Assembly: GCA_963778675.1 (NCBI GenBank)
Contig: CAVZVI010000003.1
Span: forward strand, 62,001 to 126,000
Source of the DNA: CAWCDJ01 sp963778675
Lineage (GTDB): Bacteria > Acidobacteriota > Terriglobia > Bryobacterales > Bryobacteraceae
Length of the DNA: 64,000 nt
Direction of reading: 5' to 3'
This document shows, in pieces, positions 1-9,022 of the stretch. The notes below the pieces were generated by a model. That model was not told the DNA's origin and did no database searches. It was given only the letters and a program-made list of their open reading frames with translations. Position 1 is the stretch's first letter. Every line of letters starts with the position of its first letter. The translations under genes and the position numbers were made by a program.

Positions 1-1173
1 CGTTCGCGGAATGATGCGGGCGTCGGGCTGCTTCTTCACTACGACGTCCGCGCTTACCGTCAGACTCGGAATCACCCTCGGATCGGTGCCTTCCAACCGG
101 ATCAGGACAGGAAGCTCGGACACATAGCTCTGCCGCCATCCACTGCTCTTGGAGACCGGCGACACGGAGTAGACCGTCGCCGGAATTACCAGCCCCGGAT
201 AGGCATCGAAGCGGACCATCGCCGTCGCTCCGACCCGCAGGTCCGTCACGTCCACCTGGTTGGCCTTCGCCTCCACGATCATGGAACTCGGATCGACAAT
301 CTGCAGGAACGGCTGCCGCGGGTGCAGTTCGTCCCCGTTGCGAATCTCCGCCAACTGGTCGTTGCGAGAGATTTCCTGCGCGACCACCAGGCCGTCGATC
401 GGCGCCTCGATGGTCATGCGGCTCAGGTTGTTCTTCGCCTGGGACTCCTCGAGCACATTCGACCGCAGGTCGAGCGCCTGGTTGCGGTACTGAGCGGCCA
501 TCGACGTCTCGTAGAGCGGCCTCTGCCGGACCAGGGAACGGTACGTGGCATCGGCTTCCTCCAGGTTGAGCCGGAGCACTTCCGCATCCAACCGCGGACG
601 GACAGGCGCCGTCTGAAGGTCCAGACGCGCCGACTGCATGGCCGCCCGGGCGGCGCGGATCTGTTGCTCATTGGCTTCCTTCATCGCTGCCAGGTCGGCC
701 GCCAACTTACGCAGGCGGCCCTCCGAATCGACCCGGCTGGCAGTCACGTCGTCCAGGCGGTTGCGCATGTCCACGTGGTCAAAGACTGCCACTACATCAC
801 CCTTCTTGACTCGCTTGCCCGAAGGCGCCAGTTCCTGAAGTGTGAGATGAAAATCCCGCGGCCCGCCGCGGCTGCGCCGGCCGCGCATGAAGGGGGCCCG
901 CAACATCACGCCGTTCTCCGCCGACGTGCTGCCGGTAATGCGAATCGTCTGCTCGAGCGTGCCCGAACGCACGCGGGCGGTCGGCACCGCCGGCGGAGGA
1001 GCCGGCCGGAGACGGTTCGATAGCCGGTAAGCCAGCGGAATGGCCGCGGCACACGCCACTACGGCCAGCAGCGAGAACCACAGCCACCTGCGGGAACGGC
1101 GAGCCGGCCGCGCCGCCGGCGGCGCCAGGACCGGCGCCGGAGCAACCTGTTTGTTCGGAGATAGTAGCGCCAT
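1..1173 (-). CDS. HlyD-family membrane fusion / efflux periplasmic adaptor (3' end outside window)
   Basis: The minus-strand frame is open from the ATG at 1171-1173 to the window edge and gives 391 residues with no stop, so the C-terminus is missing. Residues about 30-50 form one hydrophobic anchor after an Arg-rich stretch (RPARRSRRW). A barrel-sandwich half-motif (SGKRVKKGDVVAVFD), a long charged helical region, and a second half (IEAPIDGLVVAQE) followed by a beta-barrel region give the HlyD/MFP order. Such proteins link an inner-membrane ABC or RND pump to an outer-membrane channel; the partner must lie beyond position 1. GGAAG precedes the ATG. The gene follows the dksA-like gene by 12 bases and may be cotranscribed. 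The family is clear; the substrate is unknown. Confidence 0.85.
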   Translation of the reverse strand, partial: MALLSPNKQVAPAPVLAPPAARPARRSRRWLWFSLLAVVACAAAIPLAYRLSNRLRPAPPPAVPTARVRSGTLEQTIRITGSTSAENGVMLRAPFMRGRRSRGGPRDFHLTLQELAPSGKRVKKGDVVAVFDHVDMRNRLDDVTASRVDSEGRLRKLAADLAAMKEANEQQIRAARAAMQSARLDLQTAPVRPRLDAEVLRLNLEEADATYRSLVRQRPLYETSMAAQYRNQALDLRSNVLEESQAKNNLSRMTIEAPIDGLVVAQEISRNDQLAEIRNGDELHPRQPFLQIVDPSSMIVEAKANQVDVTDLRVGATAMVRFDAYPGLVIPATVYSVSPVSKSSGWRQSYVSELPVLIRLEGTDPRVIPSLTVSADVVVKKQPDARIIPRT

Positions 1174-1185
1174 ATTCTTCCGCGC

Positions 1186-1554
1186 CTAACTTGCCAGGCC
1201 CACGGTTCGGGCGCGTCCCCACGCTTCCCGCACTTCCTGACACGAGACGCACAATCTGGCCCACGGCACAATCTCGAGTCGCTTGGCTGGCAGGTCTCGC
1301 CCGCAATCGGCGCAGGTACCGAAAGAACCCTCGTTCATCCTTACGAGAGCTTCCTCGACGTCGTGCAGCAAGCCGTTCAACCGGCTCACGTCTTCGGTCG
1401 TCGAATTCCGTTCTTCCATCCTGCGCACACGGTCCATCCGGTCGCCGCCCTCGTCTATGGCGAGGGCCTGCACCTGGGCTCGCAACTGGCGGACAACTTC
1501 GCCCCGCTTCGCCTCGAGACCGCGCCGGAAGCGCTTCTCTTGACGTTTAGTCAT
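1186..1554 (-). CDS. DksA/TraR-type C4 zinc-finger protein
   Basis: This is a 122-residue protein with a basic N-terminus (MTKRQEKRFRRGLEAK), a long alpha-helical hairpin region, and a C-terminal four-cysteine finger written CADC...CVSC. That is the DksA/TraR architecture: a coiled coil that reaches the RNA polymerase secondary channel, with ppGpp-linked control in characterised members. The ATG at 1554 was chosen because GGAG lies 8 bases upstream; the frame extends 20 codons further but without a better site. It lacks acidic residues clearly placed like the DksA Asp pair, so it may be one of the many DksA-like paralogues, not DksA itself. Confidence 0.85.
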   Translation of the reverse strand: MTKRQEKRFRRGLEAKRGEVVRQLRAQVQALAIDEGGDRMDRVRRMEERNSTTEDVSRLNGLLHDVEEALVRMNEGSFGTCADCGRDLPAKRLEIVPWARLCVSCQEVREAWGRARTVGLAS

Positions 1555-1654
1555 AGGAATACTCCATTTGTTTCTACAACTTAGATTGTACGGAGAGCCT
1601 CGGGGGGAACCCATCCCGAAGACAGGTGAGTTCGGAGCAAAAATGCGGGTAACT

Positions 1655-2665
1655 CTAGCCGCGCCAACGCACGCCGAGGTCCAGCACCTTTTTGGCGTAC
1701 TCTACGCTGCGCTCCATGTGGTCGCGCTGCTGGTACTTGAGAGCCTCCGCGTAGGGCTCGATGTTCGACCGCCCGGCCACGTCCTCGATCACCATTTCCC
1801 GCTCGTAGGGGTGTCCCGCCTTGGCCAGCGCCAGGAAGCGCGCCAGCGTGGAGGCCTTGGAATCGCGATAGGTCTGCATGAACGTCCGGTCCAGGTACGG
1901 CATAACGGCCGGAGGCCGCCCCGTAATCGGCTTAATGTAGATGTAAAGCGGCGGGCACAACTCGCGGGCCCGTTCGATGATCCGCTTGAAATCCACCACG
2001 CCGTCGCCCAGCGGCACCCACTGCACGGCCACGCCTTCGCGCGTTTCATACACCACCGAATCGCGCAGGTGCAGCGTCACCGCCAGCGGCCCCAGCGTCT
2101 CCACGGTCTCGAGCGGATCTTCCATCACGAATACCGGGTTGCCGGTGTCGAGGTACGAGCCGACGAACTCCTTCCCTGCCCCTTCGATCAGTTGCCGGGT
2201 TTCCCAGCACAGCAGATCTTTGTGGTTTTCGATCGCGAACTTCACGCCGGCGTCCACGGCCTCCGGCCGGACCGTTCGCAGCAGCTTGATCATGGTTTCG
2301 ATGTGCTGCGCTGGCGGGCCCGGCGGCAGGTGCGCCCGGTCGGTCGCTACCAGCGTCCGCACGATTGGCGAGCCCATCGCCGATGCCCGGCGCACGGCAT
2401 CCCGCAGCAACTTCACGGAATGGTCGAACTGGTCCGGCCTGCGCGGCAGCGATGCCCCCGTGCCGGTTTCCAGATGCAGCCCGAGGCGAGCCGCGGCGTC
2501 CTTCACTTCACGCCAGTGCGCCGGGTCGTTCGTTCCGGGATCTACCGAGTCCTGCAGAAAAACGGCGTCGAGTTTCAGGCCCGCCGCGTACTCCAGCAGT
2601 TTCAAGTCGTGCCAGCGGAAGGCGCGAAGGCAGTACGTGTTCAATCCGATCGGGATGCGGTCCAC
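1655..2665 (-). CDS. Sugar phosphate isomerase/epimerase-like TIM barrel
   Basis: A 336-residue cytoplasmic protein with a GTG start. Segments typical of the xylose-isomerase-like/AP-endonuclease-2 TIM barrel are visible: an N-terminal strand IGLNTYCLR, KFAIENHKDLLCWET with the Glu and His that usually bind metal, GSYLDTGNPVF with the Asp-Thr-Gly-Asn strand, VTLHLRDS, and a C-terminal EMVIEDV. These enzymes isomerise or epimerise sugars and polyols such as inosose or hexuloses. The gene is divergent from the penicillin acylase gene with a 50-base gap. The family is confident; the substrate cannot be told. Confidence 0.8.
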   Translation of the reverse strand: MDRIPIGLNTYCLRAFRWHDLKLLEYAAGLKLDAVFLQDSVDPGTNDPAHWREVKDAAARLGLHLETGTGASLPRRPDQFDHSVKLLRDAVRRASAMGSPIVRTLVATDRAHLPPGPPAQHIETMIKLLRTVRPEAVDAGVKFAIENHKDLLCWETRQLIEGAGKEFVGSYLDTGNPVFVMEDPLETVETLGPLAVTLHLRDSVVYETREGVAVQWVPLGDGVVDFKRIIERARELCPPLYIYIKPITGRPPAVMPYLDRTFMQTYRDSKASTLARFLALAKAGHPYEREMVIEDVAGRSNIEPYAEALKYQQRDHMERSVEYAKKVLDLGVRWRG

Positions 2666-2715
2666 GCGCCGATCTTATCACGCGCGCCGCACCGGTTTGC
2701 GCTACCGTGTGAGGT

Positions 2716-4740
2716 ATGAAACGAGCGCTCCTCTTCGTGCTCTCCGCCGGCCTGGCCTTCGGCGCGCAGAAGGTCGAGATCCTCCGCGATGAGTACGGCG
2801 TTCCGCACATCTTTGCCGCTACGCCCGCGGCCGCGGCGTTCGGCTCGGGCTACGCGCAAGCCGAAGACCGCCTGGAAGAGATGCTGCGCAACTATCGCAA
2901 GGCCGAAGGCACCATGGCCGAAGCGTTCGGGCCCGACTGGGTCACGCATGACTACCGCCAGCGTCTCTGGCGCCACCGCCAGGTCGCCCAGGAGCACTAT
3001 AAGGACCTGTCTCCCCAGCTTCGCGCTATCTGTGAAGCCTTCCAGGCCGGTGTGAAGAAGTTCATGCAGGAGCACCCCGAGCAGGTTCCCGCCTGGGCGC
3101 CCAAGCTCGAACCCTGGCAGATCATTGCCCTCGGCCGCTACATCATTTGGGGTTGGCCGGAGGGCGAAGCCGCGGGCGACCTGAAGCGCGCCGGCATCGA
3201 GCCCGACCCGGTGGCCTACCACGGTTCGAACGAGATGCTGCTCGCCCCATCCCGCACCTCGCTCCACGTGCCGTTCGCCGTGGTGGACCCGCACCTCAGC
3301 TGGTACGGCGAATTCCGCTTCTATGAGATGCGCATCTACGGCGGCGAGTTGAGCTTCTCCGGCGCGGCGATCCTCGGCCTGCCTTTCCCCTCGCTCGGAC
3401 ACAACCGCTATCTCTCAATCGCCATGACCACCGGCGGCCCCGATACATCCGACGTCTACGAAGAAGAGGTCAAAGACGGCAAGTACCGCTTCCGCAACGA
3501 GTGGCGGCCGCTCGAAATCCGCACGGAACGGATCGGCGTCAAGACCGGCAGCGGAATCCAATATCGGGACTTCCAGATCGAATCCACCGCGCACGGCCCC
3601 ATCGTCGCCCACAAGAACGGGAAGGCCTATGCGGTGGCGATCCCCTACGCGGACCAATACCGCCTGCTCGATTCCAGTTGGCGCATCGCCACCGCGCACA
3701 ACCTGGCCGAGGCGAAGAAGGCGCTGGCCGATCTCCAGTTCATGGCGCAGAACATCATGATCGGCACGGTCGACGGCGACATCTATTACGTCCGCAACGG
3801 CCGCGTGCCGGTGCGCCCCGCCGGATGCGACTCATCCCGCCCCATGTCCGGCGCGGCGGGCAACTGCGAATGGCAAGGCATCCACCCGTTCGACGACCTG
3901 GTCCAGATCACCAATCCGCCGCAGGGCTACATGCAGAATTGCAACGTCTCGCCGTTCGCCATGATGAAGGATTCGCCGCTGGTGCCCGAGAAGTGGTCCG
4001 CGCACCCCTATCTGTATAACGACGGGCGCCGCGCGCCGCACCAGCGCGCCGCCATGATGGTGGACCTGCTCGACGCCGCCCACGACGTGACGCCCGAGCA
4101 GATGATCGGCATCGCCTTCAACCCGCAGGTGTGGCACGCCGATCTCTGGCAGCAGCGCATTCTCAAAGCCGCGCCGCAGAGTTCCTTCGCCCGCCTGCTC
4201 GCCAACTGGGACCGCCGCACCGACGCCGGTTCCCGCGCCGCCCTGGCCTACTACTACTTCAAGCTGGCGCTCGGTAAAGAGGCCGCGCGCGCGCTCGACC
4301 CGCCCGCCGGCCTCACGGACGATGCCATCCGCACGGCGCTGGCGAAGGCCGAGCAGCGTCTGAACGCCGATTTCGCACCGGACGCCGTCTTCGGCACGCT
4401 GTTCCGCGTGGGGCGTCAAGGCGCCGGCCGCACCTGGCCGGTCGGCGGAGGGACGCTTTCCGAAGCCGCCATGGCTACCCCGCGCGCCATCTCCTTCGAC
4501 CCCACCGGCAAGGAGATGGTCGGCCACTCCGGGCAGACCTCGACTCAGATCGTCGTATTAACCAGGCCGCCCCAATCCTGGATGGTGATCCCCCTTGGTG
4601 AAAGCGACCATCCGGATTCCGGGCACTTCGACGACCAGGCCGAAAAGCTCTTCAGCAAGAGCCGGGCAAAGCCGACCTACTTCGCCAATCGCAAAGAATT
4701 GGAGAAGCACGTCACCAAACGGGAAGGGCTGTCATATTGA
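2716..4740 (+). CDS. Penicillin acylase family protein (Ntn-hydrolase precursor), secreted
   Basis: A 674-residue precursor with a short signal peptide (MKRALLFVLSAGLAFGAQ). The mature part opens with EILRDEYGVPHIFA, the usual start of the alpha chain of penicillin/acyl-homoserine-lactone acylases. The sequence YHGSNEMLLAPSRT places Ser171 after a Gly as the likely autocatalytic cleavage site and beta-chain nucleophile. This would make the alpha chain about 150 residues and the beta chain about 500. GHSGQTSTQ near the C-terminus is also family-like. Natural substrates range from N-acyl-homoserine lactones to other amides, so quorum quenching is possible but not shown. The start is the ATG after GAGGT, with short spacing. 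Confidence 0.9.
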   Translation: MKRALLFVLSAGLAFGAQKVEILRDEYGVPHIFAATPAAAAFGSGYAQAEDRLEEMLRNYRKAEGTMAEAFGPDWVTHDYRQRLWRHRQVAQEHYKDLSPQLRAICEAFQAGVKKFMQEHPEQVPAWAPKLEPWQIIALGRYIIWGWPEGEAAGDLKRAGIEPDPVAYHGSNEMLLAPSRTSLHVPFAVVDPHLSWYGEFRFYEMRIYGGELSFSGAAILGLPFPSLGHNRYLSIAMTTGGPDTSDVYEEEVKDGKYRFRNEWRPLEIRTERIGVKTGSGIQYRDFQIESTAHGPIVAHKNGKAYAVAIPYADQYRLLDSSWRIATAHNLAEAKKALADLQFMAQNIMIGTVDGDIYYVRNGRVPVRPAGCDSSRPMSGAAGNCEWQGIHPFDDLVQITNPPQGYMQNCNVSPFAMMKDSPLVPEKWSAHPYLYNDGRRAPHQRAAMMVDLLDAAHDVTPEQMIGIAFNPQVWHADLWQQRILKAAPQSSFARLLANWDRRTDAGSRAALAYYYFKLALGKEAARALDPPAGLTDDAIRTALAKAEQRLNADFAPDAVFGTLFRVGRQGAGRTWPVGGGTLSEAAMATPRAISFDPTGKEMVGHSGQTSTQIVVLTRPPQSWMVIPLGESDHPDSGHFDDQAEKLFSKSRAKPTYFANRKELEKHVTKREGLSY

Positions 4741-4769
4741 CGGCGCGCGGCAATGTAGCCTACGCCGTC
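4739..4769. terminator. Possible hairpin between convergent genes
   Basis: GACGGCG at 4739-4745 is mirrored by CGCCGTC at 4763-4769, with a 17-base loop. It spans the penicillin acylase stop and the stop of the convergent aldolase gene. There is no T-run on either side, so termination activity is only a guess. Confidence 0.25.
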
Positions 4770-5542
4770 TGCCCCTTCGCCCGCAACTGCCCGACCGCTT
4801 CCTTGGCCTTCTCGAGCAGAAGCCCGTGCTCCGCCCCTGCCCCCACAAACCGCATTCCGCGATCGGCCCAGAACTTCGCCATGGCCACGCTGCGTGTCTG
4901 AATCCCCGGAACCACGCCGTGCTGATTGCACTTCTCGATCAGCTTGTCCACGGTCGACACCAGCAGCGGGTTCTCGAACTGCCCCGGAATTCCCAGCGCG
5001 ATCGAAAGATCCGCCGGGCCTACCATGATGACGTCGAGCCCCGGAATCGAGAGCAGCTCATCGGCCCGCTCCACCGCGGCCACGGTTTCGAATTGCACAA
5101 CGGCCAGGGTGTTGCGATTCTGGTGCTCGATGATTTCGCCGAAGCTCCGCGCCTCGTACGCGACCATCGTCGGGTTCACTCCGTACCCGCGCTTGCCCAC
5201 CGGCGGGAACCGCATCCAGCTCAGCGACTCCGCCAGCACCTTCGGGTCTTCCACGCGCGGCAGAATGATCCCCTGCGCGCCGCAATCCAGCAGCCGGGCA
5301 ACCAGCGAATACAACAGTTCGCAGACCCGAACGATCGGCGTGATCCCGGCATCGTGCGATGCCTTGATCATGTCGTGGACGGTCTCCAGGTCGTAAGCCC
5401 CGTGCTCCATATCGATAAAGACGTAGTCGAACCCGGCCACCGCGAAGGCCCGCGGGATCTCCGCCGAGCGGTAAACTTGCAGCCCGCACCCGAAGACCGT
5501 CTCCCCCCGGGACAGGCGTTCCCGGGTCTGATTCACGCGCAT
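4760..5542 (-). CDS. HpcH/HpaI (2-keto-3-deoxy acid) aldolase family
   Basis: A 260-residue class II pyruvate aldolase-type protein. FDYVFIDMEHGAYD, GAQGIILPRVED, VQFETVAAVERADELL and GLDVIMVGPADLSIALG are the successive barrel motifs that carry the metal ligands (Glu and Asp) and the substrate loop. Members cleave 2-keto-3-deoxy sugar acids or 4-hydroxy-2-keto acids to pyruvate plus an aldehyde. The open frame runs 88 codons further upstream without family resemblance. The ATG at 5542 follows AAGGAG by about 11 bases and starts the conserved region, so it is preferred. The upstream gap to rsgA contains AT-rich TATAAT-like sequence near 5582 that could serve either gene. Confidence 0.88.
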   Translation of the reverse strand: MRVNQTRERLSRGETVFGCGLQVYRSAEIPRAFAVAGFDYVFIDMEHGAYDLETVHDMIKASHDAGITPIVRVCELLYSLVARLLDCGAQGIILPRVEDPKVLAESLSWMRFPPVGKRGYGVNPTMVAYEARSFGEIIEHQNRNTLAVVQFETVAAVERADELLSIPGLDVIMVGPADLSIALGIPGQFENPLLVSTVDKLIEKCNQHGVVPGIQTRSVAMAKFWADRGMRFVGAGAEHGLLLEKAKEAVGQLRAKGQTA

Positions 5543-5707
5543 GTATGTAAGAGCTCCTTTCGCTGAACCTCGAATATACCTTATAATCCGAAGCAGCCTA
5601 TGACTGTCCGCTAGCCAAGCCGGATCGGCCGCTTCGCCACGAGGCGTAGTGTGTCTATCCGTTCGGCCCTCCCAAGTCCACCCACAAACTGGAGCAGTAG
5701 AACAGTC

Positions 5708-6769
5708 ATGAATCTCGAATCTCTCGGGGCCGGCGCCCCGGTGCGTCAGTCGTTCCAACCTCACGCCGCGCGCGGACTCGTGCTCGCCCGCGTGGCCGTC
5801 TCTCACCGCGATCGATACCGCCTCCTGAGCGAATCCGGCGAGCTCGACGCCGAACCTTCCGGCCGGCTCTGGTACGAAGCCGCCGGAATCATCGATCTGC
5901 CGGTTGCCGGCGACTGGGTGGCGGCTCGCGCCGTCGCTCCCGGCCAGGCCATCGTCGAAGCCGTGCTGCCGCGCCAGACCTTGTTTTCACGGCGCGCGCC
6001 GGGCCGGCGCGAAGACCAGCAGCCCATCGCCGCCAATATCGACCTCGTTTTTCTGGTGTGCGGCCTCGATGCCGATTTCAACCTTCGCCGTATCGAACGC
6101 TACCTGGCACTGGCCGCCGAAAGCGGCGCGGCACCCGTCATCGTCCTCAACAAGACGGATCTCTGCAGTGACCTCGAAACTCGCCTGACCGAGACGGCCG
6201 GCGTAGCCAACGGCGCCCCGGTGGTTGCCTGCAGCGCCGCCACTGCTCCGCTCGACGGCCTGGATGCCTTCCTCGCGCCCGGCCGCACGGTCGCGCTGCT
6301 CGGTTCCTCGGGCGCCGGCAAGTCCACCATCGTCAATCGACTGCTGGGCGAGGAGCGCTTCCGCACCGCCGGCGTCCGCGAATCCGACAGCCGGGGCCGC
6401 CACACCACCACGCATCGCGAACTGGTTCCGCTTCCCCGGGGCGGCGCACTGATCGACACGCCCGGGATGCGCGAATTGCAGCTCTGGGCCGGCGAGGAAA
6501 GCGTGGACCGCGCCTTCGAAGAGATCGCTGCGGTGGCCGCCGAATGCCGGTTCCGCGACTGCTCCCATTCCGGCGAACTCGGCTGCGCCGTGGCCGAAGC
6601 CCTCGCCCGCGGCGACCTCGCACCGGACCGCTGGGAGAGCTACCGAAAGCTCCTGGCCGAAGCCCGCCGCCACGAACGCCTGGCCGACCCGCTCGCCGCG
6701 CTGGAACAGAAGCGCAAGTGGAAGGTGATCCTCAAAGCCCACCGGAAACATTACAGAGGGAAAGGTTGA
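5708..6769 (+). CDS. rsgA: RsgA, ribosome small-subunit-dependent GTPase A
   Basis: A 353-residue circularly permuted GTPase: an OB-fold N-terminus, then G4 NKTD (148-151), then G1 GSSGAGKS (199-206), then G3 DTPG (250-253). The order G4-G1-G3 is diagnostic. A C-terminal zinc site (C280, C285, H287, C293) follows. RsgA checks 30S subunit maturation by GTP hydrolysis on the ribosome. The frame starts 19 codons earlier, but the ATG at 5708 begins the OB-fold region and follows a GGAG. It is a single gene, not in an obvious operon. Confidence 0.95.
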   Translation: MNLESLGAGAPVRQSFQPHAARGLVLARVAVSHRDRYRLLSESGELDAEPSGRLWYEAAGIIDLPVAGDWVAARAVAPGQAIVEAVLPRQTLFSRRAPGRREDQQPIAANIDLVFLVCGLDADFNLRRIERYLALAAESGAAPVIVLNKTDLCSDLETRLTETAGVANGAPVVACSAATAPLDGLDAFLAPGRTVALLGSSGAGKSTIVNRLLGEERFRTAGVRESDSRGRHTTTHRELVPLPRGGALIDTPGMRELQLWAGEESVDRAFEEIAAVAAECRFRDCSHSGELGCAVAEALARGDLAPDRWESYRKLLAEARRHERLADPLAALEQKRKWKVILKAHRKHYRGKG

Positions 6770-6793
6770 ACGGCTGTATACTAGCCCTTCAGG

Positions 6794-8083
6794 ATGACTA
6801 CCTTGAACCCGCTTTCTCCGAGACTCCTGGATCCGTCCGGGCCCGCATTCCCTCTTCCTGTCGCTCTGTGTCGCGAAATGGAGAACCTGTTCGCGCACCG
6901 CTTCGACGATGTCCGAATTCACGTCGGACCGCAGCCCGCACTGCTCAACTCCAGTGCATTCGCTTGCGGCCGGGACGTTTACTTCACTCCCGGGACATAC
7001 GCTCCCGGGAAGCCCGGCGGAAAGCGTCTGCTCCTTCACGAACTCACACACGTTGTCCAGCAAAGCAATCAGCGGCGTGGCGTTTACGCCGGAGCCCCGG
7101 CGCTGCTCGACGATTCGACACTGGAAGATGAGGCCGATGGCGTCGCGGACGGCCGCAGGTGCTCCACCACCGTCCTCCCCGAAACGGGCCTGCGCCTGGT
7201 TCAGTGCTCCACCCTGCGGCGCGACAACAAGCAGGCTCTGCATGGCGCCCTGGAGGATCTGGTGAAACAGATTCCCCTGGTATACGCCTATAACGCCGAG
7301 AGCTATCAGAAGGGTCTTGTCGAGTGGATTCGCGAACACCCTCACGTCTTCACCGGGGAGAAGTACGAATTCGGCGGAATGAAGAACCAGTCCGCGAAAG
7401 TCCCGGTGGTGATCAAGACCGGCCAGCGAATCTCGCTCACAAGCCTGGATCGAAACGACTGGAAGTGGATCGAGAAGACCATTCTGAAACTGGCGAGAAA
7501 ACATCGATACGGCGGTAACTTTACCGAGATCACGACCCGCATCCTCGACGAAGACGATAACCAGTGGGTCTCATGGAAGACCAGCGATTGCGTTTTCACG
7601 GCGATCCTCATCGTCCTGGGGCTCCGCTTCACGGGAAAAGGCGCCACCGTGGAGGGACATGAGCTCGCGGTCGAGACTGACCTGGCCCAGCACCTCCATG
7701 TCCCCAAGCGCGTCGTTCAGGATCACGTGCTCGTGCACCTGCTCGAAGACCGCCTCGGTTGGAAACGCATGCAGGTGAGCGACCTCGAGACTCTCAACGC
7801 GCAGGCCTCCAGCGGCCACAGTTACGTGGTCAGTTACTGCGACAACGCCACTACCGACTTCTGGCACACTGTCTACGGCAGTTACAAAGGGAATGGCAAG
7901 TGGAAGTGGGTGGACCGGCAGTGGGAGCGGAACTTCGGGACCGTCCGTGACAGCCTCAAAGGCGATCTCTCGGCGGAAGCCAATGGATGGGAGATCGACG
8001 AGGACTCGGGCCTGGTGCAGTCGCTGCGCAGGGATCTGGACATCGATGGGCTGAAAACGACTTACAAAGCGTTTCTCGAATAG
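6794..8083 (+). CDS. DUF4157 protein with possible papain-like cysteine peptidase/toxin C-terminus
   Basis: A 429-residue protein without a signal peptide. Residues about 19-95 are a DUF4157 domain: FPLP, MENLFAHRFDDVRIHVGP, and the zinc-peptidase motif HELTH (82-86) in LLLHELTHVVQQ. This domain is known from proteins linked to contractile injection particles and polymorphic toxins. After a low-complexity linker the C-terminal half (about 150-429) resembles no family I can name with certainty. It holds Cys266 in WKTSDCVFTA, His342 in SSGHSYVVSY and Asp374 in WKWVDRQW. That order and spacing would suit a papain-like or deamidase fold (inference). The start is uncertain: no good ribosome site precedes the ATG at 6794, but an internal start would remove the FPLP part of the domain. 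Confidence 0.75.
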   Translation: MTTLNPLSPRLLDPSGPAFPLPVALCREMENLFAHRFDDVRIHVGPQPALLNSSAFACGRDVYFTPGTYAPGKPGGKRLLLHELTHVVQQSNQRRGVYAGAPALLDDSTLEDEADGVADGRRCSTTVLPETGLRLVQCSTLRRDNKQALHGALEDLVKQIPLVYAYNAESYQKGLVEWIREHPHVFTGEKYEFGGMKNQSAKVPVVIKTGQRISLTSLDRNDWKWIEKTILKLARKHRYGGNFTEITTRILDEDDNQWVSWKTSDCVFTAILIVLGLRFTGKGATVEGHELAVETDLAQHLHVPKRVVQDHVLVHLLEDRLGWKRMQVSDLETLNAQASSGHSYVVSYCDNATTDFWHTVYGSYKGNGKWKWVDRQWERNFGTVRDSLKGDLSAEANGWEIDEDSGLVQSLRRDLDIDGLKTTYKAFLE

Positions 8084-8111
8084 GAAGCAACCAGCTCAGG
8101 AGAGGAACCGT

Positions 8112-9011
8112 ATGCAAGAGGAGACGTCAATTCCGCAGCAGGGGAAAGCACCAGCGCGGCCAGGCGGGGAATTTCGGATCGCGGGCGATCTCCCCGTCGC
8201 ACGCCTCGGCTTCGGCGCAATGCGGATCACGGGCAAAGGAGTTTGGGGCGAGCCCCCGGATCGCGCGGAAGCCCTTCGTGTCGTGCGGCGGGCCGTCGAA
8301 TTGGGGATCAATTTCATCGACACCGCGGATTCCTATGGCCCCGGCGTGAGTGAAGAGATCATTGCCGAGGCTCTGCACCCGTACCCGGCGGGCCTCCTCA
8401 TTGCCACCAAGGCAGGCTTCGACCGGCCGGGCCCCGGCCAATGGGTCGAGAACGGACGGCCGGAACATCTGAAATCCGCCTGTGAAGGAAGTTTGCGGCG
8501 ATTACGGCTGGACCGGATCGACCTTTACCAGTTGCATCGAATCGATCCGAAGGTCCCGGCCGAAGATCAACTCGGCGCGATGAAGGATTTGCAGGCCCAG
8601 GGCAAAATCAAACACATCGGATTATCGGAGGTGAGCGTCCGCCAGATCCAGCACGCTCAAGAGATGGTTCGTATCGTGAGCGTCCAGAATCGTTACAGCA
8701 TATCCGACCGCGGGTCCGAAGACGTACTGGAATACTGCGAGCCGCAAGGAATCGCCTTCATCCCCTGGTTTCCGCTCGCGGCCGGACGGCTCTCCGGCGC
8801 GGAGAGTCCTATTGGTCGAGCCGCGGCGCGATGGAAGGCCACTCCTTCCCAGGTAGCTCTGGCGTGGCTGCTGGCACGATCCCCCGTGATTCTGCCGATC
8901 CCGGGCACTTCCCGCGTCGAGCACCTTGAAGAGAACGCGGCCGCAGACCGCTTGAAAATTGACAAAGGCACCATGCGCGAGCTGAGTGAAATGGCCACCC
9001 AAGCGAAGTAA
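8112..9011 (+). CDS. Aldo/keto reductase
   Basis: A 299-residue NADPH-dependent aldo/keto reductase. The catalytic tetrad is visible as Asp70 (NFIDTADSYG), Tyr75, Lys100 (LIATKAGF) and His142 (YQLHRID). The C-terminal cofactor-binding segment ILPIPGTSRVEHLEEN is also typical. A strong AGGAGAGGAA site precedes the ATG. It lies 28 bases after the DUF4157 gene and may be read with it, though no functional link is evident. It belongs to the broad group that reduces small aldehydes or sugars; the substrate is unknown. Confidence 0.9.
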   Translation: MQEETSIPQQGKAPARPGGEFRIAGDLPVARLGFGAMRITGKGVWGEPPDRAEALRVVRRAVELGINFIDTADSYGPGVSEEIIAEALHPYPAGLLIATKAGFDRPGPGQWVENGRPEHLKSACEGSLRRLRLDRIDLYQLHRIDPKVPAEDQLGAMKDLQAQGKIKHIGLSEVSVRQIQHAQEMVRIVSVQNRYSISDRGSEDVLEYCEPQGIAFIPWFPLAAGRLSGAESPIGRAAARWKATPSQVALAWLLARSPVILPIPGTSRVEHLEENAAADRLKIDKGTMRELSEMATQAK

Positions 9012-9022
9012 ACGGGTGTTCC

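Noticed and set aside
5543..5806. 88-codon upstream extension of the HpcH/HpaI aldolase
   Set aside because: It has no family resemblance, and a ribosome site precedes the internal ATG at 5542.
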